Assembly (NCBI RefSeq): GCF_025860405.1
Contig: NZ_CP063785.1
Span: 6,201,390-6,265,389 of the forward strand
From: Tolypothrix sp. PCC 7712
GTDB taxonomy: Bacteria; Cyanobacteriota; Cyanobacteriia; Cyanobacteriales; Nostocaceae
Direction of reading: 5' to 3'
DNA: 64,000 nt
Every line of letters starts with the position of its first letter. Position 1 is the stretch's first letter. The translations under genes were made by a program, and so were the position numbers. Below the pieces are notes generated by a model. The model worked only from the letters and a program-made list of their open reading frames with translations. It did not search any database and was not told the DNA's origin. Below are positions 1 through 9,097 of this stretch, piece by piece.

Positions 1-35
1 TTTGACCTATTCTGTAATTTAGTAAAAAGTTTTTC

Positions 36-1070
36 TCATACTAAACATTCATTCAGGAGTGAGGTAACTTCTTTAGTATCTAGATTTCTACCAATTACAA
101 CTAACTGATTTTTTGGTGTAGAAAGCCATTCATCTGCATCTAATTGATAACGTGCCCCACTCAGTTGAAAAATATGTCTTAATTCACTTTCGCTGAACCA
201 CAGTATACCTTTAGCGCGAAAGACATTTGTAGGTAATTTATCAGCAAGAAAGGTTTGAAACTTACTCACATCAAAAGGGCGATCGCTCTGAAATGATATC
301 GCTATAAATCCATCATTTTCTAAATGATGAGAGTGATGTTGATGCTCGTGGTGGTGGTCATGATGGTCATGATGATGCTCATGATTATCTGCTCCTAGTT
401 TTGAGGTATACTCATCTACTGGAGTTAGTTCTACATCTAAAATTAAAGGTAAAGCTACTTCACCAAATCTCGTGTTAATAATTCTAGCTTCGGGTTTAAC
501 ATCCTGAATATAAGCTTCTAATTCTGCTAGCTTTTGTGTGGTTGTCAGGTCAGTTTTATTCAACAGAACTACATCTGCATAGGTGATTTGTTGTAGTGCA
601 GCATCGCTTTCATAATGCTCAGGCGTAAACGCTTCAGAATCCACTACGGTGATAATAGAATCTACTTTTGTTAAATCTCTAAGTTCTGTACCCAGAAAGG
701 TCAGAATAATTGGCAGTGGGTCGGCAATACCAGTAGTTTCAATTACTAGATGGTCGATGCGCTCTTCTTTTTCTAAAACGCGATAAACAGCATCAACTAA
801 GCCATCATTAATAGTACAACAAATACAGCCGTTACTCAGTTCTACCATATCTTCATCCATAGATACGAGTAGCTGACTGTCAATATTAATATCGCCAAAT
901 TCGTTAACCAAAACGGCAACTTTTAAGTCATGCTTATTCTTGAGAATTTGGTTGAGGAGAGTTGTTTTCCCACTCCCTAAAAATCCTGTAATGATTGTGA
1001 CTGGCATTCCCCGTTTAGGAATATCAAGTAATCCATCGTTCGTTGCTGGCTTTGGGGCTGTGGTAGTCAT
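36..1070 (-). CDS. CobW/G3E-family metal chaperone GTPase
   Basis: P-loop GTPase of the CobW (COG0523) group, which hands zinc or another metal to client enzymes using GTP. Visible motifs are the Walker A loop GFLGSGKTT at residues 29-37, the metal-binding CxCC (C82, C84, C85), an ETTG switch segment and NKTD for guanine recognition. A histidine-rich linker around residues 230-250 alternates His and Asp/Glu and is likely a metal-sensing or storage loop; a CobW C-terminal domain follows. The length of 344 residues is normal. It is read alone, away from the next gene, and a Zur-like palindrome lies about 30 bases before its start, so zinc-shortage induction is the likely control. The exact metal and client are inference. 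Confidence 0.92.
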   Translation of the reverse strand: MTTTAPKPATNDGLLDIPKRGMPVTIITGFLGSGKTTLLNQILKNKHDLKVAVLVNEFGDINIDSQLLVSMDEDMVELSNGCICCTINDGLVDAVYRVLEKEERIDHLVIETTGIADPLPIILTFLGTELRDLTKVDSIITVVDSEAFTPEHYESDAALQQITYADVVLLNKTDLTTTQKLAELEAYIQDVKPEARIINTRFGEVALPLILDVELTPVDEYTSKLGADNHEHHHDHHDHHHEHQHHSHHLENDGFIAISFQSDRPFDVSKFQTFLADKLPTNVFRAKGILWFSESELRHIFQLSGARYQLDADEWLSTPKNQLVVIGRNLDTKEVTSLLNECLV

Positions 1071-1098
1071 AAATTCTAAGCTGATGCCAGAGATAAAA

Positions 1099-1113
1099 TG
1101 ATAACGATTCTCA
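1099..1113 (-). promoter_or_regulatory. Zur-like operator before the CobW gene
   Basis: The 15-base sequence TGATAACGATTCTCA is an imperfect 7-1-7 inverted repeat close to the TGATAAT-N-ATTATCA pattern known for cyanobacterial Zur sites. It lies 29 bases before the start codon of the CobW-type gene, where it could overlap a promoter. A Fur site looks similar; the metal-chaperone gene behind it favours Zur. Confidence 0.6.
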
Positions 1114-1320
1114 TTCTACCTAAAAAGTCACAATATGCAAGTCTTGGGAAAGGCAAAAAAGCTAAAAACCTTTACCCATTTCCCCTTCCCCATTCCCCTT
1201 ATTTCTCCAGACGCTTATCCAGGCTTACCCTCAGAGTGATGGCTGCGATTGTCCCAAGGGGAGAAGCTTGATGATCGCATTTTTGATTAGATTAGCAATA
1301 GGCTATATTTAGGGACGATT

Positions 1321-2133
1321 ATGACTTCTGCTGTTAAAAATTTAGTGCTAGTTGCTGGTGCTACAGGTGGAGTAGGGCAACTAGTAGTAGGTGAACTATT
1401 AGAGAAAGGCTTATCAGTTCGTGTGCTGACACGCAATGCAGAAAAAGCCCGAAAAATGTTTAATAATCAAGTGGAAATTGCTGTGGGCGATATCCGCGAT
1501 GCAGCAACGCTACCAGATGCGGTGCAGAATGTTACCCATATCATCTGTAGTAGCGGTACTACAGCCTTTCCTTCTAAGAGATGGGATATTGACCCTGAAC
1601 CTAATTTGCTGGAATGGGTGCAGTTGCTTACTGACCGCAAACATCTAGAAGCTAGGGCAAATAATAGTCCGCTAAAGGTTGATGCAATTGGTGTTAGCAA
1701 CTTAGTAGCAGCAGCACCGCGCAATCTGCAGCGATTTGTTTTTACTTCTTCTTGTGGTATTTTGCGTAAAAATCAGTTTCCTTTTAATGTCCTCAATGCG
1801 TTTGGCATACTAGATGCCAAACAAAAAGGTGAAGAAGCAATCATTAATTCTGGGTTACCTTACACTATCATTCGTCCCGGACGCTTAATTGATGGCCCCT
1901 ATACCTCATACGACCTCAACACTCTTTTGCAAGCAAAAACAGAGGGTAAATTGGGTGTAGTCATCGGTCAAGGCGATAAGCTGGCGGGTGATGCTAGCCG
2001 AATTGATGTGGCTAAAGCTTGTGTCGAAAGCATTTTTTACCCAACGACTGAAGGAAAGGTGTTTGAGTTAGCAAATCAGGGACAAAGACCGCCTGTGATT
2101 GACTGGGAAAAGCTTTTCTCTCAGCTCAGCTGA
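1321..2133 (+). CDS. Atypical SDR / NAD(P)-binding NmrA-like protein
   Basis: A 270-residue Rossmann-fold protein of the atypical short-chain dehydrogenase type. The nucleotide-binding glycine motif GATGGVG is at residues 13-19, a later TSSCG segment sits where the SDR active-site serine usually lies, and an YTIIRPGRL segment typical of NAD(P)H-binding epimerase-like proteins follows. The usual YxxxK catalytic pair is not evident, so this may be a redox sensor, assembly factor or reductase rather than a classic dehydrogenase. The start is supported by an AGGGA ribosome site just upstream. It is followed by a clear terminator, so it is probably a single-gene unit. The substrate is unknown. Confidence 0.8.
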   Translation: MTSAVKNLVLVAGATGGVGQLVVGELLEKGLSVRVLTRNAEKARKMFNNQVEIAVGDIRDAATLPDAVQNVTHIICSSGTTAFPSKRWDIDPEPNLLEWVQLLTDRKHLEARANNSPLKVDAIGVSNLVAAAPRNLQRFVFTSSCGILRKNQFPFNVLNAFGILDAKQKGEEAIINSGLPYTIIRPGRLIDGPYTSYDLNTLLQAKTEGKLGVVIGQGDKLAGDASRIDVAKACVESIFYPTTEGKVFELANQGQRPPVIDWEKLFSQLS

Positions 2134-2200
2134 TGAATCGAGTAAGTTTTAATGTTGCAATGTCTGCGACAGGCTTGTCTATGCATGTGTTATGAGGAAA

Positions 2201-2228
2201 AGGCTCGGCATTGTGCCAAGCCTCTTTA
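2201..2228 (+). terminator. Intrinsic terminator after the SDR gene
   Basis: Hairpin with AGGCT pairing AGCCT and an inner GGCA pairing TGCC, followed by CTTTAT. It lies about 70 bases after the SDR stop codon on the same strand. Confidence 0.6.
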
Positions 2229-2345
2229 TATCCTGGTGCTTAAACAGACATCCCAGACTACTGTATGCTGAAATTTAATCGGATTCATCTTCCCGGAGGC
2301 TGTATTTCAATATCCTCAAGGCTGAGATGGCTGGAGCAACATGAC

Positions 2346-3581
2346 TTAATTAGTAGAATCTTGAAAATATCCACAATGCTTACAATAGGGTAAATGCTTG
2401 TAAGTTAAGTTGTGGCAATTTTGACATTCAACATATTGATAATAACCACAATGCGGACAGTGGCTATCTTGATGGCGAATTTTTTTGGCACATTTAACGC
2501 AGCGTGATTTTTGGACTCTATTAGCTGCTTGTAATTTGGCATTAAAAACAACTTGTTGAAAGAACTTAATAATTCCAAAACCAATCAGGGGAATTAGCAA
2601 GATATAAACGTAACTGATGAGGAAAAGTAGACCACCGAAAATGGCGCTAATAATATCGAAGAGGAATTGGAAGAGTACACCGACTTGCAGAAATTCAAAT
2701 ATTTTCAGGATGAGTGGGATAAAAAAGATGACTAGTAAATGCCAACTAATGAGCGCAACTAGTCCATATCTGCGATGTTGAGCAAAGTTGTGAACTGAGA
2801 AAGCAATGAGAATCAGGGGTATGAGAAATAAGGATTGGAAACCAAGTTGAATGCTAGGATACCAAAATGATGCTTGCTTATAGCCTTTTTCTACTTCACT
2901 AAATTTATTTTCATCTTTCAGAAAAGTTAGCAAATTAGTGCTTTCTGGTTTGGATAGTAGCCCATCTTTTAAAGTAGATATTTCATTTTTGAGCGTAGAA
3001 ATTTGACGGTTATTCTGCTCTAAAGTTAGTTTGGCTTTTTCCGCGCCAACTTGATTAATTGATTGTTCACGTGGCTGTCCGGCAATTTTTTCTAAAAGCG
3101 TTGAGTCATATTGAGTGCGAATTGTCCGATTGCTTTGTTCTAGCCTACTGATATTAGCTTGTTTCTGGTCTATGCTTTTAATAGTTTGCTGATTTTCAGC
3201 ATTTTTAACTTTATCTTTGGTGTCAGCATACTGCAAGCAAGTTGCAGAAACTTTACCTAAATGTCCAGTTTCAGCTTGTTGATAGCTTTGCTGAAAACTA
3301 GGCTGATTGATGTTATGTGGTAATGCTAGTCTGACAATTTCATAATCTTTATCTTTACTGGTTTGTGTCCGGTAATTTTGCCATTCTGAATAACAGGGAT
3401 AAGTCTGAGAGGGGCTGAGATGCCATCTGCTAATATCATCCAGTCCTGTAAATACATTGATTAATATAAAAATATCAATCACAATAATTACTATCAAACT
3501 GACTTTATTAAGAGGTTCGTTGTTGATTGTCCAGGATGTATTAAAAAATTGGTTTAAAAGACGGCGGATTCTCGCAAGCAT
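2346..3581 (-). CDS. Membrane protein with coiled coil and C-terminal double zinc ribbon
   Basis: A 411-residue protein with four visible parts. There is one membrane segment near residues 28-42, then a soluble region rich in Gln, Asn and Lys with heptad-like stretches (about residues 115-225) that should form a coiled coil. Several hydrophobic segments follow between about 240 and 345. The C-terminus has four CxxC pairs (for example CVKCAKK, CPHCGYY, CQNCHN, CKHCGYF), a double zinc ribbon. No enzyme motif is visible. The ribbons probably mediate protein or nucleic-acid contact on the cytoplasmic side. Function unknown; no operon partner. Confidence 0.75.
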   Translation of the reverse strand: MLARIRRLLNQFFNTSWTINNEPLNKVSLIVIIVIDIFILINVFTGLDDISRWHLSPSQTYPCYSEWQNYRTQTSKDKDYEIVRLALPHNINQPSFQQSYQQAETGHLGKVSATCLQYADTKDKVKNAENQQTIKSIDQKQANISRLEQSNRTIRTQYDSTLLEKIAGQPREQSINQVGAEKAKLTLEQNNRQISTLKNEISTLKDGLLSKPESTNLLTFLKDENKFSEVEKGYKQASFWYPSIQLGFQSLFLIPLILIAFSVHNFAQHRRYGLVALISWHLLVIFFIPLILKIFEFLQVGVLFQFLFDIISAIFGGLLFLISYVYILLIPLIGFGIIKFFQQVVFNAKLQAANRVQKSRCVKCAKKIRHQDSHCPHCGYYQYVECQNCHNLTYKHLPYCKHCGYFQDSTN

Positions 3582-3709
3582 ATTACTATTTAATAATTAG
3601 AAGTTGAGATTCAGTTGATTTTAATTGATAGTGAGCTAAATATGAATGTAAATGACATGATCAATATAAAATAATTAATTATTTGTTACATAATAATTTT
3701 GCTTTCTAA

Positions 3710-3982
3710 TATCAATTCAAATAATGTTTGCGACACATCAATATATTCTAGAGGTCAAGGCAGTGCCTTGCCCCTACTAAGTAACCACGCAAAATTAATT
3801 ACAGTCATTGCGAGCGCAGCGTAAAGCCTTCGGCATAGCTTCGCTTAACGCGTAGCGTCTCGAAGAGAAGCAATCTCAACCCTTGCGATTGCTTCATTCC
3901 GCTCCGCTCCATTCGCAATGACATTTTGTAATTAATTTTGTTTAACTACTTATCTGGCGAATTCTTTTTTCAAATTGGTATA
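3710..3982. mobile_element. MITE-like element, family A, carrying a nested element
   Basis: A non-coding element with imperfect terminal inverted repeats (left ATATCAATTCAAA, right the complement of ATACCAATTTGAAAAAA) and an internal stretch reading like CATCAATATATTC then CAAGGC-GCCTTGCCCC. Two further copies lie at 28259-28359 and 28473-28571 with the same ends and core, which defines the family. In this copy the sequence is interrupted at 3778-3952 by a second, unrelated inverted-repeat element. No reading frame inside. Confidence 0.7.
3778..3952. mobile_element. Nested MITE-like element, family B
   Basis: A 175-base insertion with long terminal inverted repeats: TAAGTA then CAAAATTAATTAC and GTCATTGCGA at the left, and the reverse complement of the same blocks at the right. 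The core has short palindromic blocks such as GCTTCGCTTAACGCG. Removing it restores the family A sequence seen at 28259 and 28473, with TA on both sides, so a TA target duplication is likely. Confidence 0.7.
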
Positions 3983-4102
3983 AATTTTTCCACCAGTTAC
4001 AAAAAATAAAATGCCTTGATTCATTATTTATGTATCGCCAAATTTATTGGTATTAGTATGAGATTTTGGAGAAATAAAGAGTAATAAATTAATAACTTTA
4101 AT

Positions 4103-4130
4103 GGTGCGTTGCGCTGCGCGACAACGCACC
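4103..4130. repeat. Short inverted repeat GGTGCGTTG / CAACGCACC
   Basis: Nine-base arms around a GC-rich ten-base loop, about 20 bases past the stop of the minus-strand gene at 4151. It could act as a terminator, but no T-run follows. Related GCGTTACG/CGTAACGC sequences recur near 27995 and 32795, so it is probably a dispersed repeat. Confidence 0.45.
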
Positions 4131-4150
4131 CTACAAAATCTACTTAAGTA

Positions 4151-5557
4151 TTATTTATGGGTATTGACTTCTTGTGGCAAAGTTTGCCAGCCATACCAGT
4201 GTTGTACTGCTAGCCAAACTGCGGAGAGTAAAGCAGCTAGGCTGAGAGTAAGTCCGCTAAATGGTACTAACAATCCAAATACGGGTATGACCGCACCCGC
4301 TAGAGTGCAAATAATAGCGGCTAAAGCAGCACGACGATTTGACCCTAATCCCCACATTAAACTTAAAAAGACAAGGGAAATCATTGTCCATACTAATGGA
4401 GGATTAATTAACCTGCCTAAATAGGTTAAAGTCAATAGACAAGCAAAGAAAATTCCGCCTGCGATCGCCACATTTTTGAGATGCATGGGTAGCGATAAAT
4501 ATAGTAATAATATCCACCACAAAAATATGGCTGGTGCTAACAGTAATAACCGGGGAATAATGCCAGTATTGCGAACAGGTGCAGTGTTAGTAAACACACC
4601 AAAAGGATTTTTGACGGAAACATTTTCATCAAATGCCCAAGTAAACTGGGTGTTATCTCCCTCAACTTTGGTATTGCTAGGTATCACACCACTAGCAAAC
4701 TCAACTGGGCTAAAGTTTGCAATTGTGGTGAGGCGGAATTTAGAAAGCAACTGTCCAGTGGCGTTATAAACCCAACGCGGCCCGCCTTGGGCTTTATAGC
4801 TAACTTTAAAGGTAGTTTCTGCGCCTGGTTCTAAGCGGAAGGGAAAGCCATAATCACCAGGATTAGTTTGTGTTAACCGAGTACTATCTCGTTCTACTTT
4901 GTAAGCATCTAGTAGCGAATAACCATCAGGTGGTGGTGCTTCAAAAAAGAAACTATTAATCTTGGAAAGCTTATTAATAACTTTGTATTCAGCAGTGTAA
5001 TCTACCAAATAAATAACGCTGCGTCCGTTAACATCTACGCTTTGCTTTAGCTTTACCTGAATTTGCGATCCAGCTAGTGCTAAATAACGATTTACTTTTT
5101 GCGTATCATTTACTTTAACTACTTTGTCTTTAACTTGAGTTGTGTAGGTGTATGGTTCTTCAGCAATGTAGCGGACTTGAGGTGCAGTTTGTTCTAGCTT
5201 ATCACCAGCGACGCTTTCAGCTACTTGAGCTACTCTCGCTTGTTCCCAATGATGGTAGCGATTGCTTAAGGTTGTACATAGAAAAAACCCGACAACTACT
5301 AAAACTAAAATTAAAGCTAAATGCTGTAGACCCTTTAACAGTTGAGAATAGCGAATCGACCATTCGCCAAAGAAAACCGATTGTTCTAGAGAACTTCGCC
5401 GCAAAGAAACACTAACTAGTGCGATCGCAATTCCTAAAGCTATAACTAAAAATACAAATAACAGTGAACCTTTAAGTGCTTGGGTGCCAAATTGCACCAA
5501 CTCATGAGGATGTGTTAAATCAGGTAATCCGGGAATACCTTGAGCAGCAGGATTCAT
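4151..5557 (-). CDS. Polytopic membrane protein with large extracytoplasmic domain, unknown function
   Basis: A 468-residue protein I do not recognise. One hydrophobic segment near residues 30-50 and another near 78-95 precede a hydrophilic region of about 230 residues with beta-rich character. That region has several aromatic and proline positions but few cysteines and no catalytic motif. Four to five tightly spaced membrane segments fill the last 130 residues. The layout (anchor, outer domain, C-terminal helices) recalls CreD-type inner membrane proteins, but the sequence does not match what I know of CreD. It stands alone on its strand. Start at ATG 5557. Confidence 0.7.
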   Translation of the reverse strand: MNPAAQGIPGLPDLTHPHELVQFGTQALKGSLLFVFLVIALGIAIALVSVSLRRSSLEQSVFFGEWSIRYSQLLKGLQHLALILVLVVVGFFLCTTLSNRYHHWEQARVAQVAESVAGDKLEQTAPQVRYIAEEPYTYTTQVKDKVVKVNDTQKVNRYLALAGSQIQVKLKQSVDVNGRSVIYLVDYTAEYKVINKLSKINSFFFEAPPPDGYSLLDAYKVERDSTRLTQTNPGDYGFPFRLEPGAETTFKVSYKAQGGPRWVYNATGQLLSKFRLTTIANFSPVEFASGVIPSNTKVEGDNTQFTWAFDENVSVKNPFGVFTNTAPVRNTGIIPRLLLLAPAIFLWWILLLYLSLPMHLKNVAIAGGIFFACLLTLTYLGRLINPPLVWTMISLVFLSLMWGLGSNRRAALAAIICTLAGAVIPVFGLLVPFSGLTLSLAALLSAVWLAVQHWYGWQTLPQEVNTHK

Positions 5558-5897
5558 GGAGGGATATTTGGATACTGTGAATCAGCAGACCGATGTATCC
5601 TAACAAAAGTTTCTGCTACTTCATCAAAATATTCACAGAAAAAACCGAATTTATCACTAAAAATCAAGGTAATTCTGGAATTCCAGAATTACCCTAACTG
5701 TTGTGAATATAAATCACTAAGTGTAACTTTGCGTAAAATAGCAAGCTGCCATTTTGGGTGGTTTTCTCTATGGGAATGAAAAGTGTTCTCTCTCACATAA
5801 TCGACCTTTTCAATTTCTACATACTTCTAAAACTCCCAGCGCTAAAACGCTGACTACCAGTGCAGTAAACAATGATTTGAATGCAAAATCGATAATT
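5558..5897. other. Intergenic stretch, nothing recognised
   Basis: AT-rich sequence between two minus-strand genes. It contains GGAATTCCAG/CTGGAATTCC-type self-complementary bases near 5670-5690 but no convincing gene, RNA or operator. Confidence 0.4.
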
Positions 5898-6119
5898 TTA
5901 TGAACCCCTCGGTACTGGCTTTAAAAATAGCCATGCTACAAAGAATGTAGCAGCTGTAAATAGTTGCGTTAAATCCAATGCAGATAAATAACCATCTGCA
6001 AATGAAGCAATGCTGCGATCTGTAATCCCAAACAGCCAAGATGAAAGGCCAAACAGCCAAATTCCATTCTTGAGATATCCCAGAACATCTTTAGAGTCGG
6101 ATGGTTTCTGGTCGTTCAT
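5898..6119 (-). CDS. Small membrane protein, unknown function
   Basis: A 73-residue protein with a polar, charged N-terminus (DQKPSDSKD) and two hydrophobic segments at about residues 18-33 and 50-67. The start is supported by a GGAG ribosome site about ten bases upstream. Composition and start signal suggest a real small membrane protein, though an overlapping frame exists and no family is recognised. The gene ends close to a region with no other feature. Confidence 0.5.
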   Translation of the reverse strand: MNDQKPSDSKDVLGYLKNGIWLFGLSSWLFGITDRSIASFADGYLSALDLTQLFTAATFFVAWLFLKPVPRGS

Positions 6120-6571
6120 TGTCTTCTACTCCGTTGGTGAAGAATTGAGTGATTGATACAAAATCACGTTCAGAGATTTTTCACTCTTAACGGTGAAATC
6201 TATATTCTATATTAATAAATATTTCAGGATATTGACTAAACTGCCAAAAGATACATATACATTCCCTGACATTCTACCTTTTGATTTGTTACTCAGTAGT
6301 ATTTTTACTAGAGCCATATATAGGCTAAATGGTTTTTTCGCTTTACAACTCTTTTCCAGTAAAAGATTATGTCTAATACACCTTAAATATAGGCAAGTGT
6401 TTACAATGAATAGCAGAGTATAAATTAATTTAGTATTTCCATTGATGTATTAACTACATCTGCCATCTGCTTAAACCTACAAATATGAGTAACTCAATAG
6501 GCTTCGTTTTACTGACTCACACGAAACCTCAGCAGATTTATCAACTAATAGCGAAGTTAAACAGGATCATC

Positions 6572-6702
6572 AAAGGCGGCGGGAAACCCACTCCTTCAAG
6601 AGGTGGGAGGGATAGCCCACCGTTAATTGTTCAAAGTCAACAGTTAACAGTCAACCGTCAACCGTCAACGTGAAATCCCATCCCCTTTTAGGGGTGGGAT
6701 GA
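6572..6702 (+). mobile_element. Possible IS200/IS605-type right-end remnant
   Basis: Contains GGCGGCGGGAAACCCACTCC, an arm pair CCCACTCC/GGTGGGAGGG, GATAGCCCACCG, then heptamer-like GTCAACAGT/GTCAACCGT repeats, and a strong hairpin ATCCCATCCCC-tttta-GGGGTGGGAT at 6675-6700. A diverged copy of the first part lies in reverse at 56790-56860. The GGCGGCGGGAAAC plus hairpin arrangement resembles right ends of tnpB-carrying elements, whose RNA ends there; this is recognition from memory. No transposase frame remains. The rest of the interval between 6120 and 7058 shows only AT-rich sequence and CCCATTACC-type repeats near 6800. Confidence 0.35.
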
Positions 6703-7071
6703 GCTTAACTAGTCGTGTAACATTAAATGCATTGCTTGCCAAATGGAACAGAGAACAAAAATCATGTGTGTAAATAATTCTGTTTAGGCACTTATGTAGT
6801 TCCCATTACCCATTACCCATTACCCAATCCCCAATTCCCTATCGTCTAATACCTGAGCAATCTGCCAAAATTGCTATATTCCTAGCTCAGTTTTTAGTAG
6901 TCCTCTTGCAAAAGATACTTTTGTAAACAGTGGGGATAAGGTAAAGGTTAAGGAGAAAGGGAAATTCCATTCCTTTGATTCTTCCTGCTTCCTGTTGATC
7001 CAACTTCTACATGAAGTTACACTACCAATTCGATTGAGCAGGAGTACTAACCTTTTTCAGGTGGACTCAGT

Positions 7072-8910
7072 ATGTCCCTCTACCCACAAATAAAACAATT
7101 TCTACTCGGTAAATCATTACCAACCAGCGCACATAGTGAAGAGCGATTGAGTAATGCGGCGGCTTTAGCAGTTCTTTCTTCGGATGCGCTCTCCTCTGTG
7201 GCTTATGCAACAGAAGAAATCCTGTTAGTTTTAGTCGCAGCGGGAAGCGGCGCACTTGGTTTGTCTCTACCGATTGCGATCGCAATTATTCTCCTGCTGT
7301 GTATAGTTGTACTATCTTATCGGCAAACTATTCGCGCTTATCCTCAAGGTGGTGGTTCCTATATTGTTGCTAGAGAAAACTTGGGTCTTTATCCCGGTCT
7401 AGTAGCAGGGGGTTCACTGATGATTGACTATATATTGACAGTCACCGTCAGTATATCTGCGGGTACAGCCGCTCTCACATCAGCCGTTCCAGCGCTTAGG
7501 CCTTTCACTGTCAGTTTGTGCTTAATTTTCATTTTTCTGTTGACGCTGGCAAATCTTAGAGGTGTAAAGGAATCAGGCAGAATATTTATGATTCCTACCT
7601 ATGGATTTATTGTGAGTATTTTTGTGCTGATTGCAATTGGCTTGTTCAAGCAAGTTACAGGACAAGCGATCGCAGAATATCCTCCCATTCCTGTGCAAGA
7701 AGGACTGAGCTTGTTCTTTATTTTGCGAGCATTTTCGGCTGGATGTACAGCACTCACAGGAGTAGAAGCAATTTCTGATGGTGTCTTAGCATTTAAGGAA
7801 CCTGAGTGGAAAAACGCCCGCATCACCTTGCTTTATTTGGGTGGTATTCTTGGCTTGATGTTTATTGGGATCACATATTTATCAAATGTGTACCATGTTG
7901 TACCAGAAGAGGGACAAACAGTAGTATCTCTTTTAGGTAGGGAGATTTTGGGGAATAATGCATTTTATTATTTTGTGCAAATTGTCACCTTGCTAGTTTT
8001 ACTATTAGCAGCAAATACCAGTTACGCAGATTTCCCTAGACTGTGTTACTTCTTGGCACGAGATGGCTTCTTACCCCGACAATTAGCCTTATTAGGCGAT
8101 CGCTTAGTCTACTCTAACGGGATTATTCTCCTCAGCTTGTGTGCAGGAATTTTAGTAATTATCTTCAAAGGACAAGTTAACGCCGTTATTCCCTTATATG
8201 CGGTGGGTGTATTTACTTCCTTTACCTTATCGCAAGCTGGGATGGTGCGTCATTGGTTCCAATCGCGGGAACCGAATTGGCGTGCTAGTGCTTTCATGAA
8301 TGGGTTAGGTGCGATCGCAACATTGGTGGTGCTAATAGTTATTGTTTCTACAAAGTTTCTTTTAGGCGCTTGGTTAGTTGTAGTAGCTATTCCTGTAGTA
8401 GTCGCGCTATTTTCTAGCATTCACCGTCACTATCAATACGTAGCCGAACGCCTGAGCATTCAAGGAATCGCACCTCGCAGTTATATTCCTCGCCCAAAAC
8501 CAGAAGTAGTTACTCACCCAGCTGTAGTTGTGGTAGGACATCTAAATCGCGGGACAGTAGAAGCCTTAGATTATGCACGCACCATTGCAGATGAAATTGT
8601 CGCAGTCCATGTAGATATTAACGGTTCTACAGACCGCGAGAAACTGCAAGAAAAATGGCGACAATTAGAGTCAGATATTCCTTTAGAAATTATCGACTCC
8701 CCCTACCGTTCTGTAATTACTCCCATTGTCGATTTTGTGGCTCAGTTTGAAGAACGCCATCCCGATGTTTTCACTACAATTGTTATTCCTGCTTTTGTAA
8801 CTCGCAACTGGTGGGATAGCATTTTGCATAACCAAACAACCCTGTTCTTAAAAACTGCTTTAAGAGCTAAAAAAAGTCGCGTTATCTCTACTGTTAGGTA
8901 TTACCTATAA
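7072..8910 (+). CDS. kimA: KimA-like high-affinity potassium transporter (APC superfamily)
   Basis: A 612-residue APC-superfamily transporter. The first 450 residues hold about twelve membrane segments and include hallmark stretches LSSDALSSVAYATEEI, YPQGGGSYIV, LMIDYILTVTVSISAGT and FSAGCTALTGVEAIS. These closely follow Bacillus KimA, a potassium importer inhibited by cyclic di-AMP. The last 150 residues form a soluble alpha/beta domain (VVVVGHLNRGTVEALDYA, then ILHNQTTLFLKTALR), the region that binds cyclic di-AMP in KimA. Start ATG 7072 follows an AGGTGG ribosome site. Single gene with its own leader of about 200 bases. An amino-acid permease role is the alternative, but the similarity favours potassium. 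Confidence 0.82.
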   Translation: MSLYPQIKQFLLGKSLPTSAHSEERLSNAAALAVLSSDALSSVAYATEEILLVLVAAGSGALGLSLPIAIAIILLLCIVVLSYRQTIRAYPQGGGSYIVARENLGLYPGLVAGGSLMIDYILTVTVSISAGTAALTSAVPALRPFTVSLCLIFIFLLTLANLRGVKESGRIFMIPTYGFIVSIFVLIAIGLFKQVTGQAIAEYPPIPVQEGLSLFFILRAFSAGCTALTGVEAISDGVLAFKEPEWKNARITLLYLGGILGLMFIGITYLSNVYHVVPEEGQTVVSLLGREILGNNAFYYFVQIVTLLVLLLAANTSYADFPRLCYFLARDGFLPRQLALLGDRLVYSNGIILLSLCAGILVIIFKGQVNAVIPLYAVGVFTSFTLSQAGMVRHWFQSREPNWRASAFMNGLGAIATLVVLIVIVSTKFLLGAWLVVVAIPVVVALFSSIHRHYQYVAERLSIQGIAPRSYIPRPKPEVVTHPAVVVVGHLNRGTVEALDYARTIADEIVAVHVDINGSTDREKLQEKWRQLESDIPLEIIDSPYRSVITPIVDFVAQFEERHPDVFTTIVIPAFVTRNWWDSILHNQTTLFLKTALRAKKSRVISTVRYYL

Positions 8911-9097
8911 GTACATATAGTGCAGATAAAGCTACAAACCAAATCAGCTAACAACTAGATCAGCATAATTGTGAGTTGCATGAGTATTGGGTATTTATTT
9001 GATTTTAAATAAAGTAATGAGTCAGATATAATCCAACTTTTTGCACTCACACCATTATTCTGAATTAATTAATTACAATATCGTTAGAAAACCATCG

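Noticed and set aside
1436..1724. Frames inside the SDR gene on both strands
   Set aside because: Shadows of the well-supported SDR frame.
4151..5557. CreD identity for the polytopic membrane protein
   Set aside because: Topology is similar but no CreD sequence stretch could be recognised.
5854..6060. Alternative 68-codon frame overlapping the small membrane protein
   Set aside because: No ribosome site, unusual Cys/Trp content; the overlapping frame has the better start and composition.
6880..7071. Cyclic di-AMP (ydaO) riboswitch before the KimA-like gene
   Set aside because: Expected because Bacillus kimA has one, but the conserved blocks were not found.
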